NCBI GenBank assembly: GCA_021292105.1
Contig: CM037862.1
Span: forward strand, 5,316,895-5,380,894
Length of the DNA stretch: 64,000 nucleotides
Source: Anadara kagoshimensis
Lineage: Eukaryota > Mollusca > Bivalvia > Arcoida > Arcidae
Direction of reading: 5' to 3'
Each line of letters starts with the position of its first letter. Position 1 is the first letter of the stretch. Position numbers and translations under genes: made by a program. The notes under the pieces are model-generated. The model was given only the letters and a program-made list of their open reading frames with translations. It had not been told where the DNA came from and searched no databases. Positions 40,140 through 53,700 of this stretch are shown one piece after another.

Positions 40140-40375
40140 CCACCTCAATGGCCGAGTGGTCAACAATATAGCGTGCAATTACGGATCAAAGCGCCTTTCG
40201 ACGCCTAGGTACAAATCCCATCCGAGACAGATCCTAGTGTGAGGAACTTGTCAATTCGCCTTCCAAAGGTAGGTGGTTTTCTCTGAGCACTCCTGTTTCC
40301 TCTACCATTCCAGAAATGATATAAGTAGATAACTTGACTGGGACGTATAAACTCCACTTCACTTCTCCTTTCTGG
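40140..40375 (+). repeat. SINE family B, best copy (tRNA-Ser/Leu-like head)
   Basis: AATGGCCGAGTGGTCAACA is a Ser/Leu-type A-box region; TAGGTACAAATCCCATCC is the B-box region. The body has GGTTTTCTCTGAGCACTCC and TACCATTCCAGAAATG; the end is ACTTGACTGGGACGTATAAA. Confidence 0.75.
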
Positions 40376-40439
40376 CGTTTAAACGTTTTTGGCGTAACCA
40401 TTAAGAAAGCATTGATGGAAAGGGTGTTAGGAATTCGAA

Positions 40440-40815
40440 TTGATATGGCAATTAGTGATTGATTGATTGATTGATTTATTTATTGACTAACTGATTGATT
40501 GATTGATTATTGATTAAATCAGGTTTCAAGTCCCGGTCAAGGATATTCTACTTATATTGAGACGTCACCAGCCATAGGCAGAAATTTTACCTTTGCAGTG
40601 CGCTAACGGCAATATGTAGGGAGTGGGTCTTAATGTGCATACACGGGACATCAGTTTTTAAAGTCTCTTGCGAAGAAATTGGTAACTTTCGTTTCTTAAT
40701 GACGAATGCCTTACGAAAGAACAGTCACTTTCTATTTTTAATTCTTTGTCAAAGTCCAGCCGTGGTTCAAACCAACGATCTCCTACAAAGCGAGCACTCT
40801 ACCAGTTGTATCAAC
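40440..40815 (-). repeat. SINE family A with ATTG tail, inverted
   Basis: A GATTGATTGATTGATTTATT tail leads into TATTCTACTTATATTGAGACG. It ends at the reversed head GCGAGCACTCTACCAGTTGT. Confidence 0.8.
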
Positions 40816-41264
40816 AAACATTCTAATCCATGCCCGAATCACAATCCAGAAGCAAAAACTTTGGAACCGACAAGCTACTGTGCAGTCAGTTAGACACGTG
40901 AACTTCAACCAGGGGAAGTGAGGCCGGGTGCTCCTGAATCAGGTTTCAAAGTTACCAAAAGTGGCTTCAGGCTTTCAAGTACATTGTACTTTTACAATAT
41001 AACTTTGCTTTTGAGACGTGTTAATTTTGAATGCACTCTTTTTATTACAAATTCAAAAACACTACATAACATTAATTTTTACTTGCACATAAATAAGTTA
41101 ATTTTCCTCGAGGGCGTTAGTAAAACCGTGTCAATGTCAGAAGTAATTACGCATTTGGGTTATGGGTTTTCCATTTTCCTTGTGAACAACGTTGAACTCC
41201 AACAATCACGAACCTTGTGAATGTAAATTGCCTCATAAATGTCATGTTAAATATATATAATATA

Positions 41265-41443
41265 CAGTCAAACCTGTCTATAAAGGCCACTCAAGGGAAC
41301 CAGTAAAAGTGGCCTTTATGAGCAGGTTGCCTTTATATACAGGTTCAAATTATATGAATAAAAAACAATTGGGAGACAATTCTATCGGCCTTTAAAAGCA
41401 GGTGGCCCTTATATGGAGGTGGCCTTTAAGGCAGGTTGGACTG
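41265..41443. mobile_element. TA-flanked MITE, ACAGTCnAACCTG family, intact
   Basis: CAGTCAAACCTGTCTATAAA on the left and TTTAAGGCAGGTTGGACTG on the right, with TA on both sides; 179 bp. The interior repeats GGCCTTTATGAGCAGGT. Confidence 0.85.
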
Positions 41444-41539
41444 TAATTATTTTCACCTGTTGTATTAATATATGCATAATAATAATGATTACAATTTAAA
41501 ATGTGTTAATTAAATTAATAACATAGTGTTTCGTTAATT

Positions 41540-41608
41540 TTAATTGGGTCTTGCTGTTCTTGTTTTGTTTGCTTTATGCAAATAAAGTATCTGCTCTGTT
41601 CTGTCTAA
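41540..41608 (+). mobile_element. 3' end of a LINE
   Basis: TTTGCTTTATGCAAATAAAG followed by TATCTGCTCTGTTCTGTCT resembles the 3' tail of bivalve non-LTR elements (ATGCAAATAAA plus a TTCTG-type tail). Strongly truncated. Confidence 0.5.
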
Positions 41609-41788
41609 ACACTGATTCAAGACCTGTAACTCTGCTGATGGATGTTCCCCTAGGATATAGCAAATTCAGCAGGCAATACATATACTTTGTATTGTCAGAA
41701 ATGTACTATTGTCTTAATTGCTGCTAGTTAAAATATGAACATGTTCAAAACTCAGATAAACTTCCTCATGGCACAGTCCCACATTCAA

Positions 41789-44700
41789 AATTTGTACAGT
41801 TGGATAATTGTTATCCTAAAGTAGATGTATGTTTGTCCTAAGGAAAGTTGTAATTTCGTATTCTGATCTCTCGTCAACATATGATAATTTGTACAGTCGG
41901 GTAATTGTTATCCTAAAGTAGATGTATGGTTGTCCTAAGGAAAGTTGTAATTTCGTATTCTGATCTCTCGTCAACATATGATAATTTGTACAGTCGGGTA
42001 ATTGTTATCCTAAAGTAGATGTATGGTTGTCCTAAGGAAAGTTGTAATTTCGTATTCTGATCTCTCGTCAACATATGATAATTTGTACAGTCGGGTAATG
42101 TTATCCTAAAGTAGATGTATGGTTGTCCTAAGGAAAGTTGTAATTTCGTATTCTGATCTCTCGTCAACATATGATAATTTGTACAGTCGGGTAATTGTTA
42201 TCCTAAAGTAGATGTATGGTTGTCCTAAGGAAAGTTGTAATTTCGTATTCTGATCTCTCGTCAACATATGATAATTTGTACAGTCGGGTAATTGTTATCC
42301 TAAAGTAGATGTATGGTTGTCCTAAGGAAAGTTGTAATTTCGTATTCTGATCTCTCGTCAACATATGATAATTTGTACAGTCGGGTAATTGTTATCCTAA
42401 AGTAGATGTATGGTTGTCCTAAGGAAAGTTGTAATTTCGTATTCTGATCTCTCGTCAACATATGATAATTTGTACAGTCGGGTAATTGTTATCCTAAAGT
42501 AGATGTATGGTTGTCCTAAGGAAAGTTGTAATTTCGTATTCTGATCTCTCGTCAACATATGATAATTTGTACAGTCGGGTAATTGTTATCCTAAAGTAGA
42601 TGTATGGTTGTCCTAAGGAAAGTTGTAATTTCGTATTCTGATCTCTCGTCAACATATGATAATTTGTACAGTCGGGTAATTGTTATCCTAAAGTAGATGT
42701 ATGGTTGTCCTAAGGAAAGTTGTAATTTCGTATTCTGATCTCTCGTCAACATATGATAATTTGTACAGTCGGGTAATTGTTATCCTAAAGTAGATGTATG
42801 GTTGTCCTAAGGAAAGTTGTAATTTCGTATTCTGATCTCTCGTCAACATATGATAATTTGTACAGTCGGGTAATTGTTATCCTAAAGTAGATGTATGGTT
42901 GTCCTAAGGAAAGTTGTAATTTCGTATTCTGATCTCTCGTCAACATATGATAATTTGTACAGTCGGGTAATTGTTATCCTAAAGTAGATGTATGGTTGTC
43001 CTAAGGAAAGTTGTAATTTCGTATTCTGATCTCTCGTCAACATATGATAATTTGTACAGTCGGGTAATTGTTATCCTAAAGTAGATGTATGGTTGTCCTA
43101 AGGAAAGTTGTAATTTCGTATTCTGATCTCTCGTCAACATATGATAATTTGTACAGTCGGGTAATTGTTATCCTAAAGTAGATGTATGGTTGTCCTAAGG
43201 AAAGTTGTAATTTCGTATTCTGATCTCTCGTCAACATATGATAATTTGTACAGTCGGGTAATTGTTATCCTAAAGTAGATGTATGGTTGTCCTAAGGAAA
43301 GTTGTAATTTCGTATTCTGATCTCTCGTCAACATATGATAATTTGTACAGTCGGGTAATTGTTATCCTAAAGTAGATGTATGGTTGTCCTAAGGAAAGTT
43401 GTAATTTCGTATTCTGATCTCTCGTCAACATATGATAATTTGTACAGTCGGGTAATTGTTATCCTAAAGTAGATGTATGGTTGTCCTAAGGAAAGTTGTA
43501 ATTTCGTATTCTGATCTCTCGTCAACATATGATAATTTGTACAGTCGGGTAATTGTTATCCTAAAGTAGATGTATGGTTGTCCTAAGGAAAGTTGTAATT
43601 TCGTATTCTGATCTCTCGTCAACATATGATAATTTGTACAGTCGGGTAATTGTTATCCTAAAGTAGATGTATGGTTGTCCTAAGGAAAGTTGTAATTTCG
43701 TATTCTGATCTCTCGTCAACATATGATAATTTGTACAGTCGGGTAATTGTTATCCTAAAGTAGATGTATGGTTGTCCTAAGGAAAGTTGTAATTTCGTAT
43801 TCTGATCTCTCGTCAACATATGATAATTTGTACAGTCGGGTAATTGTTATCCTAAAGTAGATGTATGGTTGTCCTAAGGAAAGTTGTAATTTCGTATTCT
43901 GATCTCTCGTCAACATATGATAATTTGTACAGTCGGGTAATTGTTATCCTAAAGTAGATGTATGGTTGTCCTAAGGAAAGTTGTAATTTCGTATTCTGAT
44001 CTCTCGTCAACATATGAAATTTGTACAGTCGGGTAATTGTTATCCTAAAGTAGATGTATGGTTGTCCTAAGGAAAGTTGTAATTTCGTATTCTGATCTCT
44101 CGTCAACATATGATAATTTGTACAGTCGGGTAATTGTTATCCTAAAGTAGATGTATGGTTGTCCTAAGGAAAGTTGTAATTTCGTATTCTGATCTCTCGT
44201 CAACATATGATAATTTGTACAGTCGGGTAATTGTTATCCTAAAGTAGATGTATGGTTGTCCTAAGGAAAGTTGTAATTTCGTATTCTGATCTCTCGTCAA
44301 CATATGATAATTTGTACAGTCGGGTAATTGTTATCCTAAAGTAGATGTATGGTTGTCCTAAGGAAAGTTGTAATTTCGTATTCTGATCTCTCGTCAACAT
44401 ATGATAATTTGTACAGTCGGGTAATTGTTATCCTAAAGTAGATGTATGTTGTCCTAAGGAAAGTTGTAATTTCGTATTCTGATCTCTCGTCAACATATGA
44501 TAATTTGTACAGTCGGGTAATTGTTATCCTAAAGTAGATGTATGGTTGTCCTAAGGAAAGTTGTAATTTCGTATTCTGATCTCTCGTCAACATATGATAA
44601 TTTGTACAGTCGGGTAATTGTTATCCTAAAGTAGATGTATGGTTGTCCTAAGGAAAGTTGTAATTTCGTATTCTGATCTCTCGTCAACATATGATAATTT

Positions 44701-47700
44701 GTACAGTCGGGTAATTGTTATCCTAAAGTAGATGTATGGTTGTCCTAAGGAAAGTTGTAATTTCGTATTCTGATCTCTCGTCAACATATGATAATTTGTA
44801 CAGTCGGGTAATTGTTATCCTAAAGTAGATGTATGGTTGTCCTAAGGAAAGTTGTAATTTCGTATTCTGATCTCTCGTCAACATATGATAATTTGTACAG
44901 TCGGGTAATTGTTATCCTAAAGTAGATGTATGGTTGTCCTAAGGAAAGTTGTAATTTCGTATTCTGATCTCTCGTCAACATATGATAATTTGTACAGTCG
45001 GGTAATTGTTATCCTAAAGTAGATGTATGGTTGTCCTAAGGAAAGTTGTAATTTCGTATTCTGATCTCTCGTCAACATATGATAATTTGTACAGTCGGGT
45101 AATTGTTATCCTAAAGTAGATGTATGTTTGTCCTAAGGAAAGTTGTAATTACGTATTCTGATCTCTCGTCAACATATGATAATTTGTACAGTCGGGTAAT
45201 TGTTATCCTAAAGTAGATGTATGGTTGTCCTAAGGAAAGTTGTAATTTCGTATTCTGATCTCTCGTCAACATATGATAATTTGTACAGTCGGGTAATTGT
45301 TATCCTAAAGTAGATGTATGGTTGTCCTAAGGAAAGTTGTAATTTCGTATTCTGATCTCTCGTCAACATATGATAATTTGTACAGTCGGGTAATTGTTAT
45401 CCTAAAGTAGATGTATGGTTGTCCTAAGGAAAGTTGTAATTTCGTATTCTGATCTCTCGTCAACATATGATAATTTGTACAGTCGGGTAATTGTTATCCT
45501 AAAGTAGATGTATGGTTGTCCTAAGGAAAGTTGTAATTCGTATTCTGATCTCTCGTCAACATATGATAATTTGTACAGTCGGGTAATTGTTATCCTAAAG
45601 TAGATGTATGGTTGTCCTAAGGAAAGTTGTAATTTCGTATTCTGATCTCTCGTCAACATATGATAATTTGTACAGTCGGGTAATTGTTATCCTAAAGTAG
45701 GTATGGTTGTCCTAAGGAAAGTTGTAATTTCGTATTCTGATCTCTCGTCAACATATGATAATTTGTACAGTCGGGTAATTGTTATCCTAAAGTAGATGTA
45801 TGGTTGTCCTAAGGAAAGTTGTAATTTCGTATTCTGATCTCTCGTCAACATATGATAATTTGTACAGTCGGGTAATTGTTATCCTAAAGTAGATGTATGG
45901 TTGTCCTAAGGAAAGTTGTAATTCGTATTCTGATCTCTCGTCAACATATGATAATTTGTACAGTCGGGTAATTGTTATCCTAAAGTAGATGTATGTTGTC
46001 CTAAGGAAAGTTGTAATTTACGTATTCTGATCTCTCGTCAACATATGATAATTTGTACAGTCGGGTAATTGTTATCCTAAAGTAGATGTATGGTTGTCCT
46101 AAGGAAAGTTGTAATTTCGTATTCTGATCTCTCGTCAACATATGATAATTTGTACAGTCGGGTAATTGTTATCCTAAAGTAGATGTATGGTTGTCCTAAG
46201 GAAAGTTGTAATTTCGTATTCTGATCTCTCGTCAACATATGATAATTTGTACAGTCGGGTAATTGTTATCCTAAAGTAGATGTATGGTTGTCCTAAGGAA
46301 AGTTGTAATTTCGTATTCTGATCTCTCGTCAACATATGATAATTTGTACAGTCGGGTAATTGTTATCCTAAAGTAGATGTATGGTTGTCCTAAGGAAAGT
46401 TGTAATTTCGTATTCTGATCTCTCGTCAACATATGATAATTTGTACAGTCGGGTAATTGTTATCCTAAAGTAGATGTATGGTTGTTTGTCCTAAGGAAAG
46501 TTGTAATTTCGTATTCTGATCTCTCGTCAACATATGATAATTTGTACAGTCGGGTAATTGTTATCCTAAAGTAGATGTATGGTGTCTCTAAGGAAAGTTG
46601 TAATTTCGTATTCTGATCTCTCGTCAACATATGATAATTTGTACAGTCGGGTAATTGTTATCCTAAGTAGATGTATGGTTGTCCTAAGGAAAGTTGTAAT
46701 TTCGTATTCTGATCTCTCGTCAACATATGATAATTTGTACAGTCGGGTAATTGTTATCCTAAAGTAGATGTATGGTTGTCCTAAGGAAAGTTGTAATTTC
46801 GTATTCTGATCTCTCGTCAACATATGATAATTTGTACAGTCGGGTAATTGTTATCCTAAAGTAGATGTATGGTTGTCCTAAGGAAAGTTGTAATTTCGTA
46901 TTCTGATCTCTCGTCAACATATGATAATTTGTACAGTCGGGTAATTGTTATCCTAAAGTAGATGTATGGTTGTCCTAAGGAAAGTTGTAATTTCGTATTC
47001 TGATCTCTCGTCAACATATGATAATTTGTACAGTCGGGTAATTGTTATCCTAAAGTAGATGTATGGTTGTCCTAAGGAAAGTTGTAATTTCGTATTCTGA
47101 TCTCTCGTCAACATATGATAATTTGTACAGTCGGGTAATTGTTATCCTAAAGTAGATGTATGGTTGTCCTAAGGAAAGTTGTAATTCGTATTCTGATCTC
47201 TCGTCAACATATGATAATTTGTACAGTCGGGTAATTGTTATCCTAAAGTAGATGTATGGTTGTCCTAAGGAAAGTTGTAATTTCGTATTCTGATCTCTCG
47301 TCAACATATGATAATTTGTACAGTCGGGTAATTGTTATCCTAAAGTAGATGTATGTTGTCCTAAGGAAAGTTGTAATTTCGTATTCTGATCTCTCGTCAA
47401 CATATGATAATTTGTACAGTCGGGTAATTGTTATCCTAAAGTAGATGTATGGTTGTCCTAAGGAAAGTTGTAATTTCGTATTCTGATCTCTCGTCAACAT
47501 ATGATAATTGTACAGTCGGGTAATTGTTATCCTAAAGTAGATGTATGGTTGTCCTAAGGAAAGTTGTAATTTCGTATTCTGATCTCTCGTCAACATATGA
47601 TAATTTGTACAGTCGGGTAATTGTTATCCTAAAGTAGATGTATGGTTGTCCTAAGGAAAGTTGTAATTTCGTATTCTGATCTCTCGTCAACATATGATAA

Positions 47701-50700
47701 TTTGTACAGTCGGGTAATTGTTATCCTAAAGTAGATGTATGGTTGTCCTAAGGAAAGTTGTAATTTCGTATTCTGATCTCTCGTCAACATATGATAATTT
47801 GTACAGTCGGGTAATTGTTATCCTAAAGTAGATGTATGGTTGTCCTAAGGAAAGTTGTAATTTCGTATTCTGATCTCTCGTCAACATATGATAATTTGTA
47901 CAGTCGGGTAATTGTTATCTAAAGTAGATGTATGGTTGTCCTAAGAAAGTTGTAATTTCGTATTCTGATCTCTCGTCGACATATGATAATTTGTACAGTC
48001 GGGTAATTGTTATCCTAAAGTAGATGTATGGTTGTCTAAGGAAAGTTGTAATTCGTATTCTGATCTCTCGTCGACATATGATAATTTGTACAGTCGGGTA
48101 ATTGTTATCCTAAAGTAGATGTATGGTTGTCCTAAGGAAAGTTGTAATTTCGTATTCTGATCTCTCGTCAACATATGATAATTTGTACAGTCGGGTAATT
48201 GTTATCCTAAAGTAGATGTATGGTTGTCCTAAGGAAAGTTGTAATTTCGTATTCTGATCTCTCGTCAACATATGATAATTTGTACAGTCGGGTAATTGTT
48301 ATCCTAAAGTAGATGTATGGTTGTCCTAAGGAAAGTTGTAATTTCGTATTCTGATCTCTCGTCAACATATGATAATTTGTACAGTCGGGTAATTGTTATC
48401 CTAAAGTAGATGTATGGTTGTCCTAATGAAAGTTGTAATTCGTATTCTGATCTCTCGTCAACATATGATAATTTGTACAGTCGGGTAATTGTTATCCTAA
48501 AGTAGATGTATGGTTGTCCTAAGGAAAGTTGTAATTTCGTATTCTGATCTCTCGTCAACATATGATAATTTGTACAGTCGGGTAATTGTTATCCTAAAGT
48601 AGATGTATGGTTGTCCTAATGAAAGTTGTAATTTCGTATTCTGATCTCTCGTCAACATATGATAATTTGTACAGTCGGGTAATTGTTATCCTAAAGTAGA
48701 TGTATGGTTGTCCTAAGGAAAGTTGTAATTTCGTATTCTGATCTCTCGTCAACATATGATAATTGTACAGTCGGGTAATTGTTATCCTAAAGTAGATGTA
48801 TGGTTGTCCTAAGGAAAGTTGTAATTTCGTATTCTGATCTCTCGTCAACATATGATAATTTGTACAGTCGGGTAATTGTTATCCTAAAGTAGATGTCTTG
48901 GTTGTCCTAAGGAAAGTTGTAATTTCGTATTCTGATCTCTCGTCAACATATGATAATTTGTACAGTCGGGTAATTGTTATCCTAAAGTAGATGTATGGTT
49001 TGTCCTAAGGAAAGTTGTAATTTCGTATTCTGATCTCTCGTCAACATATGATAATTTGTACAGTCGGGTAATTGTTATCCTAAAGTAGATGTATGGTTGG
49101 TCCTAAGGAAGTTGTAATTTCGTATTCTGATCTCTCGTCAACATATGATAATTTGTACAGTCGGGTAATTGTTTATCCTAAAGTAGATGTATGGTTGTCC
49201 TAAGGAAAGTTGTAATTTCGTATTCTGATCTCTCGTCAACATATGATAATTTGTACAGTCGGGTAATTGTTATCCTAAAGTAGATGTATGGTTGTCCTAA
49301 GGAAAGTTGTAATTTCGTATTCTGATCTCTCGTCAACATATGATAATTTGTACAGTCGGGTAATTGTTATCCTAAAGTAGATGTATGGTTGTCCTAAGGA
49401 AAGTTGTAATTTCGTATTCTGATCTCTCGTAACATATGATAATTTGTACAGTCGGGTAATTGTTATCCTAAAGTAGATGTATGGTTGTCCTAAGGAAAGT
49501 TGTAATTTCGTATTCTGATCTCTCGTCAACATATGATAATTTTGTACAGTCGGGTAATTTTATCCTAAAGTAGATGTATGGTTGTCCTAAGGAAAGTTGT
49601 AATTTCGTATTCTGATCTCTCGTCAACATATGATAATTTGTACAGTCGGGTAATTGTTATCCTAAAGTAGATGTATGGTTGTCCTAAGGAAAGTTGTAAT
49701 TTCGTATTCTGATCTCTCGTCAACATATGAAATTTGTACAGTCGGGTAATTGTTATCCTAAAGTAGATGTATGGTTGTCCTAAGGAAAGTTGTAATTTCG
49801 TATTCTGATCTCTCGTCAACATATGATAATTTGTACAGTCGGGTAATTGTTATCCTAAAGTAGATGTATGGTTGTCCTAAGGAAAGTTGTAATTTCGTAT
49901 TTGATCTCTCGTCAACATATGATAATTTGTACAGTCGGGTAATTGTTATCCTAAAGTAGATGTATGGTTGTCCTAAGGAAAGTTGTAATTTCGTATTCTG
50001 ATCTCTCGTCAACATATGATAATTTGTACAGTCGGGTAATTGTTATCCTAAAGTAGATGTATGGTTGTCCTAAGGAAAGTTGTAATTTCGTATTCTGATC
50101 TCTCGTCAACATATGATAATTTGTACAGTCGGGTAATTGTTATCCTAAAGTAGATGTATGGTTGTCCTAAGGAAAGTTGTAATTTCGTATTCTGATCTCT
50201 CGTCAACATATGATAATTTGTACAGTCGGGTAATTGTTATCCTAAAGTAGATGTATGGTTGTCCTAAGGAAAGTTGTAATTTCGTATTCTGATCTCTCGT
50301 CAACATATGATAATTTGTACAGTCGGGTAATTGTTATCCTAAAGTAGATGTATGGTTGTCCTAAGGAAAGTTGTAATTTCGTATTCTGATCTCTCGTCAA
50401 CATATGATAATTTGTACAGTCGGGTAATTGTTATCCTAAAGTAGATGTATGGTTGTCCTAAGGAAAGTTGTAATTTCGTATTCTGATCTCTCGTCAACAT
50501 ATGATAATTTGTACAGTCGGGTAATTGTTATCCTAAAGTAGATGTATGGTTGTCCTAAGGAAAGTTGTAATTTCGTATTCTGATCTCTCGTCAACATATG
50601 ATAATTTGTACAGTCGGGTAATTGTTATCCTAAAGTAGATGTATGGTTGTCCTAAGGAAAGTTGTAATTTCGTATTCTGATCTCTCGTCAACATATGATA

Positions 50701-53700
50701 ATTTGTACAGTCGGGTAATTGTTATCCTAAAGTAGATGTATGGTTGTCCTAAGGAAAGTTGTAATTTCGTATTCTGATCTCTCGTCAACATATGATAATT
50801 TGTACAGTCGGGTAATTGTTATCCTAAAGTAGATGTATGGTTGTCCTAAGGAAAGTTGTAATTTCGTATTCTGATCTCTCGTCAAACATATGATAATTTG
50901 TACAGTCGGGTAATTGTTATCCTAAAGTAGATGTATTGGTTCCTAAGGAAAGTTGTAATTTCGTATTCTGATCTCTCGTCAACATATGATAATTTGTACA
51001 GTCGGGTAATTGTTATCCTAAAGTAGATGTATGGTTGTCCTAAGGAAAGTTGTAATTTCGTATTCTGATCTCTCGTCAACATATGATAATTTGTACAGTC
51101 GGGTAATTGTTATCCTAAAGTAGATGTATGGTTGTCCTAAGGAAAGTTGTAATTTCGTATTCTGATCTCTCGTCAACATATGATAATTTGTACAGTCGGG
51201 TAATTGTTATCCTAAAGTAGATGTATGGTTGTCCTAAGGAAAGTTGTAATTTCGTATTCTGATCTCTCGTCAACATATGATAATTTGTACAGTCGGGTAA
51301 TTGTTATCCTAAAGTAGATGTATGGTTGTCCTAAGGAAAGTTGTAATTTCGTATATTCTGATCTCTCGTCAACATATGATAATTTGTACAGTCGGGTAAT
51401 TGTTATCCTAAAGTAGATGTATGGTTCCTAAGGAAAGTTGTAATTTCGTATTCTGATCTCTCGTCAACATATGATAATTGTACAGTCGGGTAATTGTTAT
51501 CCTAAAGTAGATGTATGGTTGTCCTAAGGAAAGTTGTAATTTCGTATTCTGATCTCTCGTAACATATGATAATTTGTACAGTCAGGTAATTGTTATCCTA
51601 AAGTAGATGTATGGTTGTCCTAAGGAAAGTTGTTAATTTCGTATTCTGATCTCTCGTCAACATATGATAATTTGTACAGTCGGGTAATTGTTATCTAAAG
51701 TAGATGTATGGTTGTCCTAAGGAAAGTTGTAATTTCGTATTCTGATCTCTCGTCAACATATGATAATTTGTACAGTCGGGTAATTGTTATCCTAAAGTAG
51801 ATGTATGGTGTCCTAAGGAAAGTTGTAATTCGTATTCTGATCTCTCGTCAACATATGATAATTTGTACAGTCGGGTAATTGTTATCTAAAGTAGATGTAT
51901 GGTTGTCCTAAGGAAAGTTGTAATTTCGTATTCTGATCTCTCGTCAAACATATGATAATTTGTACAGTCGGGTAATTGTTATCCTAAAGTAGATGTATGG
52001 TTGTCCTAAGGAAAGTTGTAATTCGTATTCTGATCTCTCGTCAACATATGATAATTTGTACAGTCGGGTAATTGTTATCCTAAAGTAGATGTATGGTTGT
52101 CCTAAGGAAAGTTGTAATTCGTATTCTGATCTCTCGTCAAACATATGATAATTTGTACAGTCGGGTAATTGTTATCCTAAAGTAGATGTATGGTTGTATA
52201 AGGAAAGTTGTAATTTCGTATTCTGATCTCTCGTCAACATTGATAATTTGTACAGTCAGGTAATTGTTATCCTAAAGTAGGTATGGTTGTCCTAAGGGAA
52301 AGTTGTAATTTCGTATTCTGATCTCTCGTCAACATATGATAATTTGTACAGTCGGGTAATTGTTATCTAAAGTAGATGTATGGTTGTCCTAAGGAAAGTT
52401 GTAATTTCGTATTCTGATCTCTCGTCAAACATATGATAATTTGTACAGTCGGGTAATTGTTATCCTAAAGTAGATGTATGGTTGTCCTAAGGAAAGTTGT
52501 AATTTCGTATTCTGATCTCTCGTCAACATATGATAATTTGTACAGTCGGTAATTGTTATCCTAAGTAGATGTATGGTTGTCCTAAGGAAAGTTGTAATTC
52601 GTATTCTGATCTCTCGTCAACATATGATAATTTGTACAGTCGGGTAATTGTTATCCTAAAGTAGATGTATGGTTGTCCTAAGGAAAGTTGTAATTTCGTA
52701 TTCTGATCTCTCGTCAACATATGATAATTTGTACAGTCGGGTAATTGTTATCCTAAAGTAGATGTATGGTTGTCCTAAGGAAAGTTGTAATTTCGTATTC
52801 TGATCTCTCGTCAACATATGATAATTTGTACAGTCGGGTAATTGTATCCTAAAGTAGATGTATGGTTGTCCTAAGGAAAGTTGTAATTTCGTATTCTGAC
52901 TCTCGTCAACATATGATAATTTGTACAGTCGGGTAATTGTTATCCTAAAGTAGATGTATGGTTGTCCTAAGGAAAGTTGTAATTTCGTATTCTGATCTCT
53001 CGCAACATATGATAATTTGTACAGTCGGGTAATTGTTATCCTAAAGTAGATGTAGTTTTGTCCTAAGGAAAGTTGTAATTTCGTATTCTGATCTCTCGTC
53101 AACATATGATAATTTGTACAGTCGGGTAATTGTTATCCTAAAGTAGATGTATGGTTGTCCTAAGGAAAGTTGTAATTTCGTATTCTGATCTCTCGTCAAC
53201 ATATGATAATTTGTACAGTCGGGTAATTGTTATCCTAAAGTAGATGTATGGTTGTCCTAAGGAAAGTTGTAATTTCGTATTCTGATCTCTCGTCAACATA
53301 TGATAATTTGTACAGTCGGGTAATTGTTATCCTAAAGAGATGTATGGTTGTCCTAAGGAAAGTTGTAATTTCGTATTCTGATCTCTCGTCAACATATGAT
53401 AATTTGTACAGTCGGGTAATTGTTATCCTAAAGTAGATGATGGTTGTCCTAAGGAAAGTTGTAATTTCGTATTCTGATCTCTCGTCAACATATGATAATT
53501 TGTACAGTCGGGTAATTGTTATCCTAAAGTAGATGTATGGTTGTCCTAAGGAAAGTTGTAATTTCGTATTCTGATCTCTCGTCAACATATGATAATTTTG
53601 TACAGTCGGGTAATTGTTATCCTAAAGTAGATGTATGGTTGCCTAAGGAAAGTTGTAATTTCGTATTCTGATCTTCGTCAACATATGATAATTTGTACAG